A stretch of DNA of 64,000 nucleotides from Cladorrhinum sp. PSN259. Lineage: Eukaryota; Ascomycota; Sordariomycetes; Sordariales; Podosporaceae. Location of the stretch: assembly GCA_033725935.1 (NCBI GenBank), contig MU867066.1, positions 372,001 through 436,000 of the forward strand, in the 5' to 3' direction. Below the pieces are notes generated by a model. It ran no database searches and was not told the origin of the DNA. It saw only the letters and a program-made list of their open reading frames with translations. This document shows, in pieces, positions 11,850 to 24,500 of the stretch (its first letter is position 1; each line of letters opens with the position of its first letter). The position numbers were made by a program, and so were the translations under genes.

Positions 11850-14258
11850 CTACCACATAGAAACCATCCCGGAATCCGTATAAGGCGACAGAGCAGACCC
11901 CTGGTACATGACATCTCCCATGGAAAACCCGAAATCATTAGCACCACCAAACAAGGGGCCAGAAAACGAAACGTCGGTAGGGAAATCCAAAGCCAAGAAA
12001 TCGTGGCCCAAAAGGGGTGTGCTCGCGCCAGAGATGGACCCAATATCCGATCCAGGTCCAGAAATAACCGGCACTCCAAGCATTCCCATGCCACTGGTAC
12101 TGCTCGGGGAGGGCGCCCACGTTGTCACAGCCGGGAAGCTCCCCGAGTCGCGCGTAGTCATGGACGCCAATCCTGGCGAATCCGGGTGCATGGTAACCAA
12201 TACCGGAGGAGGAAGAGAAAGCGCCTGCTGACCTTGCTGCTGCTGCTGCTGCTGCTGCAGCAACCCATACCCCATCTCGGCAATCAGCCGCTCCGCAGCC
12301 GCAGCCGCATCCTCAAATAGCTTCCGACGAAATGTGGCTGCATCAAGCTCAACCCCATTCTCCGTCGTATAAAGATTTGACGTCACGTTGTAACTGACGG
12401 CCAGGAGCATGGCCAACTTGGCCGCAACAACGCCCAAGTGATACCGGGTTTGCCACAGCGCAGACAGAAATCCCAACGACTCGATCAAAAAGTTCCTGAA
12501 AATGTAGCCCGTCTGTTGCGGGTGAGACAAAATTCTACTGTTATCCAGCTGCCTTAGACGTCCCAGAATCCAGCAGCAACTCATCGCCGATCTTGCTGCG
12601 TCCGTCCAGAGGAATTGGCACGTCATTTCTTTGACTTCTGGCAAACCGCACAGCCTTTCAAATTGGTGGAGAACCGAAGTTCCGTTATCCCAGAGCTCCA
12701 TCAGTTGGCTTCGCTGAGCGGCTTCAGCTGGTGTGCCGAGAGTGGCTCCTAAGCTTGCAATCGAGAGGAAGCTATTCATTGATATTGATATCAACGACTG
12801 CTGTAGTGTCTCAATGCCATCTGTGGGATTTGCGCTGGGCTTGAGAGCCGGAGGAAGCTCATCCAAAAGTGTTTTGAAACCCGTCCGGAGCCGGCTCTGA
12901 ACTTCTGCCGAGGCAGGTGGAATTGGTGAGTAGAGTCCCTGTTGGATAGGACCCAGGATCCTGGCAAGCTTTGCTGCGGCAATGGCAAACGCATTGTCCT
13001 TCTCAGCTTGCTTCTGAAGAGCCTCGTCTACCACTCCACTCGAGATGGGATCAAGAGTGCGGAGGCTGATTGAGGTTGGTAATGGGCAGTCGCTCTCTTC
13101 AAGACGAATGATGAACTGGGTGCCACTGCGGATACAGTAGTCAAGGTTCAGCCGCACGTAACAAGCCCACAGCCTCTTTCTGACCTCTGCATAATAAGGG
13201 GTAACCTCCGCGAAGAGGGCAGGATCCCGATGAAGACCCATGCTGGATATGACTTGGCTTGTGAGGCCCATGAGTGACATGATGTCATACATCTTGGCGG
13301 TATCTGATGCCGAGATGGTCTTGATCACCACCAAGAGGAGGAGAACTTGAGCAACGCCGACGCATGGCTTCTGGAAGAGCGAGGTGTGGACACATGCTTC
13401 AACCGCTTGTGCCAGTCTCCTTCCTCGTAACCTATCCTGCTCAGAATTCTGCATTGCGATTGCGACGGCAAGAAGGACCTTGGAAACATGTACCGGGTGG
13501 GTGAGCGTCCCGGCATAGATCCCATCAATGTCTCTAATGAAAGCTGGTCGGTCAAGGATGGTATGGATTCGGCCATAGGTTGCAAAATATCTTTGCACCC
13601 ACCCGTCGCATTCTTGGCGCTCCGGTAATAACAATCGCAAAAGTGAGCTGTCGGTTCCAACTTGAGCGAGTGCTGGTGGGAGGGTGTTGACAGCTCTGAG
13701 TTGTGTCTTGAGCTCAGCAAAAGCTTTCCGGCTTGGATGAAACTCGGTCGAGTGATCAAGCATTCCCTTGAGCACAACCATCTCATTGCAAGGGGCGAGC
13801 CAGTGGCTCAAGCCAACCATGCGGGTCTTGCGGGCGGTTCCTTCAAACACCGTCGCCCGGATGGGTGGAAGAGTAGGTGGTACATCGGGCTGTTGTGCTG
13901 TTAATTTGGATATTGGTGAGAGCTCCGGGCTCTCTTCGCGAGATGGGCAGCTTTCTGGTGGGGTATGTGTTTGCGTTGGGGGTGAGGGTGATGGCCGCGG
14001 TGATGTGGCTGGTGATGGCTTCTTTACGCGTGATCGAGATCGAGGAACGGTCTGACGGTCTTTGGGCGTGCTGTAGACGCAATCCGAGGGAACACCTCGG
14101 TGCTTGCACTGTCCACAGGGGCTCTCTCGATCACATCTCGTTTTGCGGGTGCGGCATTGCCAGCAGGAGACGGCCTCTCTGACTCTGGGCCTCTTGCGGC
14201 CGGTCTTGAGGTGTGCTTCGAAGCTGTCAGCACTGAGGTTGCTGAAAGTAAGCGTCAT
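11850..14258 (-). CDS. Zn2Cys6 transcription factor, likely PKS-cluster regulator
   Basis: A single uninterrupted 802-aa frame on the minus strand. The N-terminus carries a canonical binuclear zinc cluster (Cys32, 35, 42, 48, 51, 60; C-x2-C-x6-C-x5-C-x2-C-x8-C) preceded by a basic stretch. A Ser/Pro-rich basic linker follows (residues ~65-130). The central region (~210-400) matches the fungal-specific transcription-factor (middle homology) domain in layout, with RRL, SSMGLHRDP and RKRLWACYVRLN segments. Near residue 690 there is a polyglutamine run of eight from a CTG/CAG repeat, then a disordered C-terminal tail, plausibly an activation region. It lies between the transporter and the P450/PKS pair, which suggests a pathway-specific nuclear activator. 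A TCGGCGGCCG motif 645 bp upstream would permit autoregulation. Domain call firm, pathway role inferred from position. Confidence 0.88.
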   Translation of the reverse strand: MTLTFSNLSADSFEAHLKTGRKRPRVREAVSCWQCRTRKTRCDRESPCGQCKHRGVPSDCVYSTPKDRQTVPRSRSRVKKPSPATSPRPSPSPPTQTHTPPESCPSREESPELSPISKLTAQQPDVPPTLPPIRATVFEGTARKTRMVGLSHWLAPCNEMVVLKGMLDHSTEFHPSRKAFAELKTQLRAVNTLPPALAQVGTDSSLLRLLLPERQECDGWVQRYFATYGRIHTILDRPAFIRDIDGIYAGTLTHPVHVSKVLLAVAIAMQNSEQDRLRGRRLAQAVEACVHTSLFQKPCVGVAQVLLLLVVIKTISASDTAKMYDIMSLMGLTSQVISSMGLHRDPALFAEVTPYYAEVRKRLWACYVRLNLDYCIRSGTQFIIRLEESDCPLPTSISLRTLDPISSGVVDEALQKQAEKDNAFAIAAAKLARILGPIQQGLYSPIPPASAEVQSRLRTGFKTLLDELPPALKPSANPTDGIETLQQSLISISMNSFLSIASLGATLGTPAEAAQRSQLMELWDNGTSVLHQFERLCGLPEVKEMTCQFLWTDAARSAMSCCWILGRLRQLDNSRILSHPQQTGYIFRNFLIESLGFLSALWQTRYHLGVVAAKLAMLLAVSYNVTSNLYTTENGVELDAATFRRKLFEDAAAAAERLIAEMGYGLLQQQQQQQQGQQALSLPPPVLVTMHPDSPGLASMTTRDSGSFPAVTTWAPSPSSTSGMGMLGVPVISGPGSDIGSISGASTPLLGHDFLALDFPTDVSFSGPLFGGANDFGFSMGDVMYQGSALSPYTDSGMVSMW

Positions 14259-15912
14259 GGTGGTCTGTGTTCTAGTTGACAGTAAACTTTGGTGAAATTT
14301 TCAAGCGCCTGGATCTCAATGTGGTGCCTGGCGGGGTGCGGAGGAGAGCAGGGTGATAAAGCCAGACTTAGGGCGGGGTGAGTTGATGTGGGATTGACGG
14401 ATGGCAGTTGGCGCCGAGCGGCGTGTGAGTGGTCAAAACACTGGATGCAACCTGCCGAAGAGCATGCATATTGGAGGCTGTGGTCAAAAGGAAAATCGGA
14501 TATTGGCGAAACGACAGAAGCTGTGGGCTGTGCACCAGTCCCGTCTGCAATTGATTGGTGCCAGAGTTTCAAGCTTCCAGGTTTCGTCCCAAGAAGCAGC
14601 GACGGGACCATCTGTTGTGGAACCCCAATGGAGAAGTTGCGGCCCTTTTTTTCCATCCGAAAGGGTTCTCTTTGGGTCTAGACGGGTGTTAGGGTTTCTT
14701 AGGGGTCCTGATAAGTACATGTCTGGATGAATCTGATCTAAGCTAACCATTGGACTTGTCTCTTCGTCGCGAAAGTAGTCGCTGTCTTTTTATTCTGTAT
14801 CAACCATATTTTGAGCATTTTTGAAGTGAGTGCCATTGCAGAGTCTCTCAGCGGGACTTTTCTCGCTTGTGACGCCCAACCTTGCCAAAGTTGCGGTGTC
14901 CTTCGGCGGCCGGAAGAGCTCGCTGCAGCTCAGCCACCACCAAGAAGCTCGCGATTGCTTGTTCCGAATGCTTCAGCTGACTCTTCAAACATTTTTTTTC
15001 TCGTCAATTTTCGCATCGCCAGATGATTAATTCCACGGAGCCCATAGTAAAAATCTTGCATATTCCGTCCTTTTTAGCTCGCCGGTCGGTATCTTCTTGA
15101 TCGGATGCCGCCACACCATTGGCAGTTACACCAGTATCCCCCAAGCTTGGTTCCGATGGAATGGGTCGCTGGTGTGTCTTCTCAGATCTTTGTTGTGTCA
15201 CATATCCATACATCGTATATGCTATTTCCATTTACACGCGGGAGTCATCCGGCAAGTGCAATGCACCCATGATTTGTGAAGGGCATTGATGTTCTCCCAA
15301 TCTTGGTAATGTTCTGGAAGCTTTCGTATTGTATCGAATCAGACACAGACATTTTGCTCCAGGTCTTCGGCATGGACATGGACAACTTTGCTTGTTTGGG
15401 TTTAACTTTTCTGGGCCCGGCTGGGGGGGACACACGAGGGAAAGCGGGACAGGCAGCAGAATTCCACTCAATCTTGTTCGTCGGAAGGGTTCTCTGACTG
15501 CCGAGCTTATTCTGCGGGGGGGACCACGTTCCCATGGCCCTGGGATGGTGCCGCGCATTTAATGCTTATAGGCTCGTGTAGAGCTGTGATTTCCAATGCA
15601 TTTGCAGCGCATGTCTCTACCTATCCGATCTCGGCAGTGTGCTTCGGCGAGGATGCAATATCCAATGCCAAGGATGGCAGTGAACCTCTTGAATTGTGTC
15701 GTGATTTGATTCATCCTCTTCGCAATCTTGTCCCGAACTTTGAAATCTTTATCAGCCACCTGACACTAACAATTCGTCATGCCCCTGCCTCCCTGAGCCG
15801 AGCCCCTGGAGCAATGTTTCAAGAAAGGTATCGAGTTGTGTGTATTTACAGCATCTAAGTAGTTATGTCCAACAGTAATACAGGAAATTTACACAGTCCG
15901 TGATATGTGTGT
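14259..15912. other. Intergenic between regulator and P450
   Basis: 1.65 kb holding the regulator's promoter and the P450 3' flank. The open frames overlap in all registers and none has a recognisable domain. It contains one candidate regulator motif at 14903-14912. Confidence 0.4.
14903..14912. promoter_or_regulatory. Candidate Zn2Cys6 site TCGGCGGCCG
   Basis: The same decamer occurs in the P450/PKS divergent promoter (18378-18387). Here it lies upstream of the regulator gene. CGG triplets in inverted order are typical Zn2Cys6 half-sites; binding is inference. Confidence 0.3.
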
Positions 15913-17619
15913 TCATCGACGGGCCATCCTCACGCGAAGGTCGGTCTGAACCACCAACCAGTGATTCACCACCTTCCAATCGCCCTCCAACTGCATATTG
16001 TAGCGCCAAATCATTGTGGGTATCAACTTGTAGATCTCCAAAAAGGAAATGTTCTTGCCTGTGCATGTGCGGTGTCCGGAGCCAAACTGTTTATCCCACG
16101 TGTCAGTAAAACAGTCATGTAGATAGCCTCTGGTAGTCGATACTCACAGTCAAGAGACACCTCTCCATCATTACCCTTCTCTCCTTATCACCCAACCATC
16201 GATCAGGATTCCATTCGGCTGCATCAGCTCCAAAGATATCCTTGTCCTGGTGTACCACCCACGGACTCATCCCGACCACAGTCCCCTCGGCAATGTGCGT
16301 TCCACAAAGTTCTACACCACCCTCGGGTACCACCCGTTCAAGGGGCAGTCCAATCACAGGATGCAACCTGCCGGCTTCCTTGACACATGCATCCAGATAC
16401 GGCAGGCTCCGGGATTCCTTCCATGTGACAATGTCTGATAACCTTCCTTCCCGATGGGCTTCCGCCAACTCCTCCAGCAGTTTCCTGAGACTCTCCGGGT
16501 GTTTAAGAAGAAAATAAATTATAGACCGCATCATGATTGCTGTCGTATCTGAGCCAGCCAACACATTCGAGGTGGCCCAAGCTGTGACGAACCATTCGGG
16601 GATTTCGGGATTGTTGGCCCTGGCCTCTAGGAAGCGCGACATGAAGTCTTTCGAGTTGTACTTGGTCCCGCCCTTCTTCATGTCGAAGATATTTGTTCTC
16701 TCTCGTGCCCTTTCCAAAGCAAAGGCCACAACCGGTGAAGTGGATTCTGGAAGAAAACGTTGGATCAACGTGTTCTTCGCCCAGAGCTTGTCCAACCACG
16801 GCATCTGACCGACCTGTCAAATAACTCAGCACTGTGTTTCACGAGGCAAGTAAGCAGGGGTTGATGCATACCCATGATGAGTATTGAAAGACCTTCCAGA
16901 TCGAGGCCATGATACCGTCAACATCCTTGCCCTCGTCCAGAAAACCAAGCCGCTTGCTGAAAGTCAACTCTCCCATCACGTCAAAGGCAAACCATTGTAG
17001 CCAAGTGCCGAGATCACACGCCGCCCTTGATTTCTCGTGAACTTCCTCTAGCCTCTTCAAAAAGAACTCAATCGTTGTATCCACATATGGCTCAAACTCG
17101 ACGAGGTTACTCATCGAGTAGTACCCAGCAATTGGTCGCTTGAGTGCTCGGTGAAGCATGTCATCTTGCGTGTTGAAAAGACCCTGGACTGCTTTTCCCC
17201 GAGACATAGGCTGCAAAACAGTGTAGTAGTCCGACTGTAGTGAAACATGACTCGTTAGTGCAACCATCCGGAGCTGAGTTGTTCAACTCGAATCCCTAAA
17301 TGCAACGTACCTTTTGCATCTTTGCCCCAATCCCGTAGATCTTTTGGATCTCGCGGGGATCCCCAACGCTGATGCAATTTGGCCCAATTCGCACCAGTTT
17401 TCCATGTTCGTTGTGTAGTTGAAGGTGCGTGCGATGAGCTTGACCAGACCATGCCCATTTCAATCTCGGAATGTTCGACACAGACGCCAAAAAAGGACCG
17501 GGCACATGTCGATGCTTTCTCCAAGAACAGTAAACAAATATGAAGAACGACAGTCCTACAATGCTAAGACATAGTATTGGAGAAATGGCCGAGATAAAGT
17601 GGCGAAAGCAAGAGGCCAT
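15913..17619 (-). CDS. Cytochrome P450, pisatin-demethylase-like
   Basis: Four minus-strand exons: 17619-17311, 17234-16872, 16813-16148 and 16086-15913 (introns of 76, 58 and 61 nt, all phase 0). The product is 503 aa. A hydrophobic N-terminal anchor (residues ~10-32) is followed by a basic stop and PGP hinge, as in ER-bound fungal P450s. Seen in order: the SDYYTVLQPMSRGK segment common in pisatin-demethylase-like fungal P450s, the I-helix AGSDTT, the K-helix ExxR (EAGR), a PDRW meander, and the heme loop FGSGHRTCTG with ligand Cys454. The last exon is short and carries the heme loop. It is transcribed divergently from the PKS across a 925-bp promoter, so co-regulation and oxidation of the polyketide are likely. 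The reaction (hydroxylation, demethylation or coupling) cannot be read from sequence. An upstream in-frame ATG at 17769 was rejected because the anchor begins at 17619. Confidence 0.9.
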
Positions 17620-18544
17620 AATCGCAGGCGGCGCTTGGATTGCAACGTGGAGACAAGCCTGGAATGAAGAGTGAGACAGTCTTGGGAAAAGATAAAAATA
17701 AGCGGTGTAGGGGATGGAGGCGTTTTGTGTAATGCGATCGAAGAATGCATGGAACGTTCCGCGTAGCACGCTCAGACTGGCGGAATATATCGGGCTGCAG
17801 GCCGGCTCGTCTCGGTCACCTTTGTAGCTGGGAAACCGGGCCTTAGCCCTACCAACCTGCAGGACAACAGCTGACCTGATTGGGAAAAACCCCGCAGGGC
17901 GTTGGAGCTGAGTTGACTTGCTTGCCGAAATGGGACAGAGCTGTCATCGCCGACCAGGATTGCTGCACCCCGCCACGATGCTCGATGGGCTGCAGCCGTT
18001 TTGGTGCCAGTTCCAAACTCCCGGGTCATGGCTCATCGCACACCTTTGCCAAAGAGATGCTAGTCATTGGCTGGATACGACAGCTGCTTTGATTCTAACG
18101 ATTCCTAATCCATCCGTTCGTTCTAATTCTGGCGGTTGCTGGCTGGTGAGATGTCAAAAGTGGCTGCTGGACACTTTGCAAATGGGGAACTGCGTCGACA
18201 TGCTGCATCAACTCGGGCCTGGATCGCGGTAGCAATCCTGCCGAGATGTCCGGCCGTGTAAAACATTCCCGATCTGTGGATAGCATCCTGGAAGGAGTTT
18301 TCCTAAGGGATGTTTCTCCGGGCTCTGGGTGATTGATGAGGAATGGAAGTTGTTTATAAGGCATCTCTGGATCCAGCTCGGCGGCCGCTGAAGTCCAGAA
18401 GAACCTCGTGGACATCTATGACAGAGCCCGAAACTTGTTGAAAAGACAATAATTAGCATTCTTCGTACATACTTACTACTCAAACATTTACACCACCCAC
18501 CAAAGCTTACTCGGATCTTGATCGGCATAGACACCTAATTCAAC
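17620..18544. promoter_or_regulatory. Divergent promoter of P450 and PKS
   Basis: 925 bp between the two divergent starts, with no gene in it. Besides the TCGGCGGCCG element at 18378-18387 there are further CGG/CCG pairs (GGCCGGCT near 17800 and CCGGCCG near 18249). The layout fits a shared, Zn2Cys6-controlled bidirectional promoter. This is inference from arrangement and motifs. Confidence 0.5.
18378..18387. promoter_or_regulatory. Candidate Zn2Cys6 site TCGGCGGCCG
   Basis: Lies 158 bp upstream of the PKS start codon and includes CGG-CGG-CCG; the overlapping GCGGCCGC (18381-18388) is a perfect palindrome. It is identical to the decamer upstream of the cluster regulator. Confidence 0.3.
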
Positions 18545-21500
18545 ATGTCAGCAAACACTCTCTTTCTCTTTGGTGATCAGACCGGCGAGATCCTACCACC
18601 CATTCAAGAACTTAATAGGCTTTGTTCACACTCCCAGAATCTTTCCGCCTTCCTCCAACAATCCACCGATCGTCTTCATGGCGCCATTTCTACCCTGTCA
18701 GCGGACCAACGGCAACCTTTCCCAAATTTCAACTCTCCGTTAGAGCTTGCCTCGGCATTATCCGGGCAGAAGTATTCGATTCCGGCTTTGTCAGGAGCAC
18801 TGCTGTGTATCTCTCAGATCGGCCATGTCATCCTGTAAGAAAAACCCTGGCTGCTCTACTGTTTTCTAACAAGCCAATTGAACTGACCAATCCAAGACAC
18901 CTAGAATCCAACCCGAGGGCGCTCGATAACTCTCAGGGAGAGGTGGCAATCTTCGGAATCTGTACCGGCCTTCTTTCCGCTGCGGCCGTATCATGCTGCC
19001 GAAATTTGACCGAACTGATGTCGATTGCCGTCGAAATTGTACATTTGGCCTTTCAAATCGGACTTGAAGCATCACTCAGGTCTCATGTTATCGATCCGTC
19101 GCCAGCAAGCTGGGCAACCCTTGTGACAAATATCGAAGCCTCGACGCTTCGAAATGCCATTCAAGTTTTTAACGAGTCGTATGTCCTCGAACCTAGTCAA
19201 TACGCATTCCTCAGTGCCGAAAGTGCTGGTTCTGCCACCGTTAGTGGCCCTCCGTCAACAACTAAGCATCTGTTTGAGGCAGTCCCACTCTTCCAACGAT
19301 GCAAGAGGATACCCCTTCCGATTTCCGCCGCCTTCCATGCGGAGCATCTCCCTCCCATTTCGCGAGTGAGAACATACGGGATTCTTAGTCAGCCGTTACT
19401 TGGGCTATCGGTCCAGCACCGGCTGCTAATTTCCCCTTCTTCTGGGGTGCCACTCAGGGGTAACACCTTTGGCGATCTCTTGGCAGAGGTTGCCGATGAG
19501 ATATTCCAGAAGCCTATCCTATTCGAATCGTACATCCAAGGTCTGGGCAAAGTCTTATCACCAAGAGCTAAAGCTCTCACATGTGGGCCTGCCAACTCCG
19601 CGAGAGCAATAACTCAGGCACTTCAGGCTTTGGGGGTTGAACTTGACCCACATGACTCTGCTGAGCCTCAAGGGCCAATGCGAACAAACGATAATGCAAT
19701 TGCAATTGTCGGGATGTCAATTCGGCTACCCGGAAGTGAAACGCTGGAGGAGTTCTGGAAGGTTCTTGAGGACGGTCGAGATCTCCACGAGAAGATTCGA
19801 CCCGATCGATTCGATATCGGAAGTCACTTTGACCCCACAGGGGAGACCAAAAACACAACGCTGACCCCGTATGGAGTGTTCATAGACCGGCCAGGATACT
19901 TTGATACACGCCTGTTCAATATGTCACCGCGTGAAGCCGCTCAGACTGACCCACAACAGAGACTGATGCTTCTTACCACCTACGAAGCTCTTGAGATGGC
20001 TGGTTACTCACCAAATGCGACCCCATCTACCAACACAAAAAGGATCGGATCCTTCATTGGTCAAACCGGCGACGATTACAGAGAGGTCAACGCTTCCCAG
20101 GATGTCGACACGTACTTCATCACTGGAGGAATACGCGCCTTTGGACCTGGGCGGCTCAACTACCACTTTGGCTGGGAAGGTCCAAGCTATTCCATCGACA
20201 CTGCCTGTTCTTCGAGTGCAGCTTCGATACAGCTTGCATGCTCAGCCCTGCTATCGAGGGAGTGTGATATGGCCGTCGGCGGTGGTGCCAACCTCCTGAC
20301 TGCCTCGGACCTCTTTGCTGGTCTCAGTCGTGGCAGCTTTCTGTCGAAGACGGGCAGTTGCAAGACGTTCGATCATGATGCTGATGGGTATGTTCGAGCA
20401 GACGCAGTTGGTGTCGTGGTATTGAAGCGAGTGGCCGATGCCATCGCCGACCGGGACAACATTCTCGCCGTCCTTAGAGGAGTTGCTACCAACCACTCGG
20501 CTGAGGCAGTGTCAATCACCCATCCACACGCCCCTACTCAGGAGCGTTTGTTTGAGACTGTTCTCAATCAGGCCGGTCTTCAGCCAGACGATATCGACTA
20601 CGCCGAACTCCATGGGACTGGAACCCAAGCCGGGGATGCTACAGAATCACGGTCGGTAACAAACGTTCTTGCCCGCGGTCGTGCATCAGATAAACCCTTG
20701 TACATTGGTACTGCCAAGCCCAACTTGGGACACGGTGAAGCAGCAAGTGGTGTGACCTCACTGATCAAGGCCATCATGATGTTGAGGAAGAATATGATCC
20801 CTCCCCATGTCGGCATCAAAGGCCGCATCAACGAGAAGCTCCCGCCTCTCGCCGAGCTCAACACCCACATCTCCTTTGGTAAAACTCCATTCCTGCCACG
20901 CCCCACCGGTGATGGAAGGCGAAGGATCTTGATCAACAACTTTGATGCAGCTGGCGGTAACACAAGCATGGTGATTGAAGACGCACCAATCCTCACAACT
21001 GAAGGTGTCGACCCTCGTGGACATCATGTTGTTCCTATTTCTGGAAAGACGCCAAGTGCAGTTCTCGGTAATCACAGACGCTTGCTCGAGTATTTGAGGT
21101 CAAATCCCGATGTTCGTGTCGAGGACGTGGCGTACACCTTGAGTGCTCGGCGTTTCCATCACGGGATCAGAAAAGCCCACGTCGCCTCGACCATCCAAAG
21201 TCTTGTTTCCTCCCTAGAGCACGCGATAGCTCATGAAGACTGGGTCAAGGCACCAAGCACTCCGTGCCCGATTGTGTTTGTTTTCACCGGCCAGGGGTCA
21301 CAGTACTTTGGTATGGCCTCAGAGCTCTTTAGCACCAATACCGCGTTCCGAGGACACCTTGAGGGTAGCGCAAGGATTTGTGTTTCCCATGGGTTCGAGT
21401 CTTTTCTTCCAATTATCCAGGAACAGAACGCCTTTTCGGCCGCATCTCCCGTGCAAATGCAGTTGGCGATCGTCGCTATCGAACTCGCTGTCGCTGCATG

Positions 21501-24500
21501 GTGGCGAAGCTTGGGTGTTATTCCAAGTGCTGTTCTTGGCCATAGTCTCGGCGAGTATCCAGCTCTCTGTGTTGCAGGTGTCATTTCTCTGAGCGACTGC
21601 TTGTATCTGGTTGGTCGACGTGCGAGTTTGATGGTGGCGAAATGCACGCCGGGGACACACTCGATGTTGTCAATTCAAGCAAGCCAGGAACAAGCGAAGG
21701 CATACTTTATCGAGTTCGGTGCCACCGGTTGCGAGATAGCTTGTGTCAACGGGCCTAATTCAACAGTGGTCAGTGGTCCAGCCAAACAGATACGTCAGCT
21801 GCGAGAAGAATTGAAGATCAAGAATTTGCAGACGACGCTACTGGAGGTGCCTTTTGCTTTTCATTCAGGCCAAATGGACGAATATCTCGACGAATTTGAG
21901 GCTGTTGCGGAAAAGGCACAGTTCCGCGCACCAAATATTCCTGTTGCGTCCACTGTTATTGGCTCGGTGGTGAGGGACTCGGGGGTGTTCAGTGGGAAAT
22001 ACCTGTGCCGGGGTGCTCGGCAACCAGTTGAGTTCCAAGGAGCAGTGGACTCACTGTTGGAAGCCTTCAGCGGCCGGAAACCGACTTTCATCGAAACAGG
22101 CCCGAACCCCACCTGCCTTGGACTTTTGAGAGCAATCTTGGGTGATGCGGAGGGTTCGACGCTCCTTCCCTCCCTGAAGCGAAAAGAAAAAGACTCAAAG
22201 ATTCTGTCAAGCTCGATTTCCAGTCTCTTCACCGCTGGCATCAATGTCGACTGGAGAGAGTTTCACCGTCCATACGACCAATCTCTTCGACTCCTCGAGT
22301 TGCCACACTATGCTTTCGATCTCAAGAATTATTGGATTCAATATGAAGGTGACTGGGCAATCAGGAAGAACCAAAAGGCCGGTGTACACCCGAATCATCC
22401 ACAAGCAGACCTGCCCAAGTTTTCCACCACCAGTCTTCATCGAATCGAAACAGAATTCAAGGATCCATCTGAAATTTCAGTCACATTTGTCACGGAAGCA
22501 TCTGAACCCAAGCTCAACAAAGCCCTCCGCGGTCATTTGGTCAATGGTGCTGGTCTCTGCCCAAGCTCCGTCTATGCTGACATGGCATTCACAGCAGCCC
22601 GCTATCTCCAAACCAAGTCCACTCCTACATCGAATCTCTCGATGGACGTCAAGAACATGGAAGTGCATAAGCCGTTGTTGATTCAGCCAGGTGACACAAA
22701 GCAGATTATCCGCGTGACAGCCACAAGCGCAATCGGCGCTGACCACGTCAAAGTCACGTTCAGCTCGCAGGATGGTCTTGAGCAGCAGGATCATGCACAT
22801 TGCATCGTCGCACTCGGCAATGGTCATGCCTGGAAAGCAGAATGGGCCAAGGCGGCATACCTGGTCAAGAGCCGCATTAATCATCTCATCCAGTCTTCAG
22901 CCAGGGGTGAGACCCACAAGATTCTCCGTCCTATGGTGTATAAGCTCTTCAAGTCTTTGGTCGACTACGATGTACGATATCAGGGCCTCCGTGAGGTCTA
23001 CATGGACAGCAACGTCTTTGAAGCGGCTGCAAACGTCAAGTTCAACACGACCGAGGAAGATGGGACCTTTACTTACTCTCCTTACTGGATTGATAGCCTG
23101 GCGCATATTTCGGGATTTGTTCTCAACGGCGCTGATACCACTCCGGATGATTCTGTCTACATTTCTCATGGCTGGGGGAGTATGAAGATTGTTGGCGAGC
23201 TCTCGGCACAAAAGGAGTACCAGAGCTATGTTCGCATGCAAGAGACAGCCACCAAGGGTGTCATGGCAGGTGATGTGTACTTCTTTGAGGGTGAAACAGT
23301 TGTCGCCGTTTGCCAGGACCTCAAATTTCAACGCATAAAGCGGACCATTCTCGACCACCTGCTGCCACCATCAAGCAACCAGAGAAATATTTGGAAATCT
23401 GATGCCATTCCAAGCCAGCCCCGAACAAGGACTTCTGAAGCACCTGAACTTCCAACAATCCACGTTGAGTTAGCTCCCGAGCCAAGGGATATCGACTTTA
23501 CCTCGGTTCTGAAATTGGTGGCATCCGAAGTTGGCGTAGACATCTCCGAGCTTGTCGACGATGCAGAATTTGCCGACCTGGGGGTTGATAGTCTCCTTTC
23601 GATCAGCATTACTGCCAAGCTGGGCCAGCTGTTGAGTCAGCCCATTCCAGTCGGTATCTTTACCGAGTGCCTGACGGTGCGGGATCTTCGCGAATACCTC
23701 GACAGCAGCTCCAACGCTGATGGCAATATCTTCACCCCAGATGAAAGCGAAGCCAGTGATGACGATGAGGATGTAAGCGACATCTTCAGCCTCCCGGCAA
23801 GTCGTGCAGATAACATGTTCAGTCGAACAGGTCAGTCAATCGGTACACCAGCAGAGAACCGACCCAACATCATCAAGGAAATCATTGCCGCCGAAGTTGG
23901 GGTCGATATGAACGAAATCGACGATGACACCCCGCTCGCCGATCTGGGAGTTGACAGCCTCCTTTCCCTCTCAATCCTATCAGCCATCAAATCACAAACT
24001 GGCCGCATCCTCCCCTCCACGTTCTTGATCGACCACCCCACTCTCTCTGCAATTCAGTCAGCCCTTGGCAGCCCTTCCCATCTTTTGCCACCGCAACAGC
24101 TATTCAAAGCTCTCGAGAGCGCTATCCATGGAACCTCGAGCTTCAAGGCGACATCTATCCTTCTTAGAGGCACACCATCCTCTCCTCATCCGTCTCTGTT
24201 TCTTCTCCCTGACGGATCGGGCAGCGCAAGCAGCTACGTCCCTTTGGCACCACACCTTCACCTTCCAGGGCCTGTATACGGGTTGAACAGCCCATTTCTG
24301 GATTCCCCGCAGTCCTTCAGGAACATTCCTTTGGAAAAGGTCGCGACGATCTACCTGGAAGAGATTAGAAGGATCCAACCAAACGGGCCGTACAACCTTG
24401 CCGGATGGTCAATTGGTGGAACATATGCGTTCGAGATTGCTTCACAGCTTATCCAAAAATATGGGGAGGAGGTTGAGAGTCTGACGTTGATTGATTCCCC

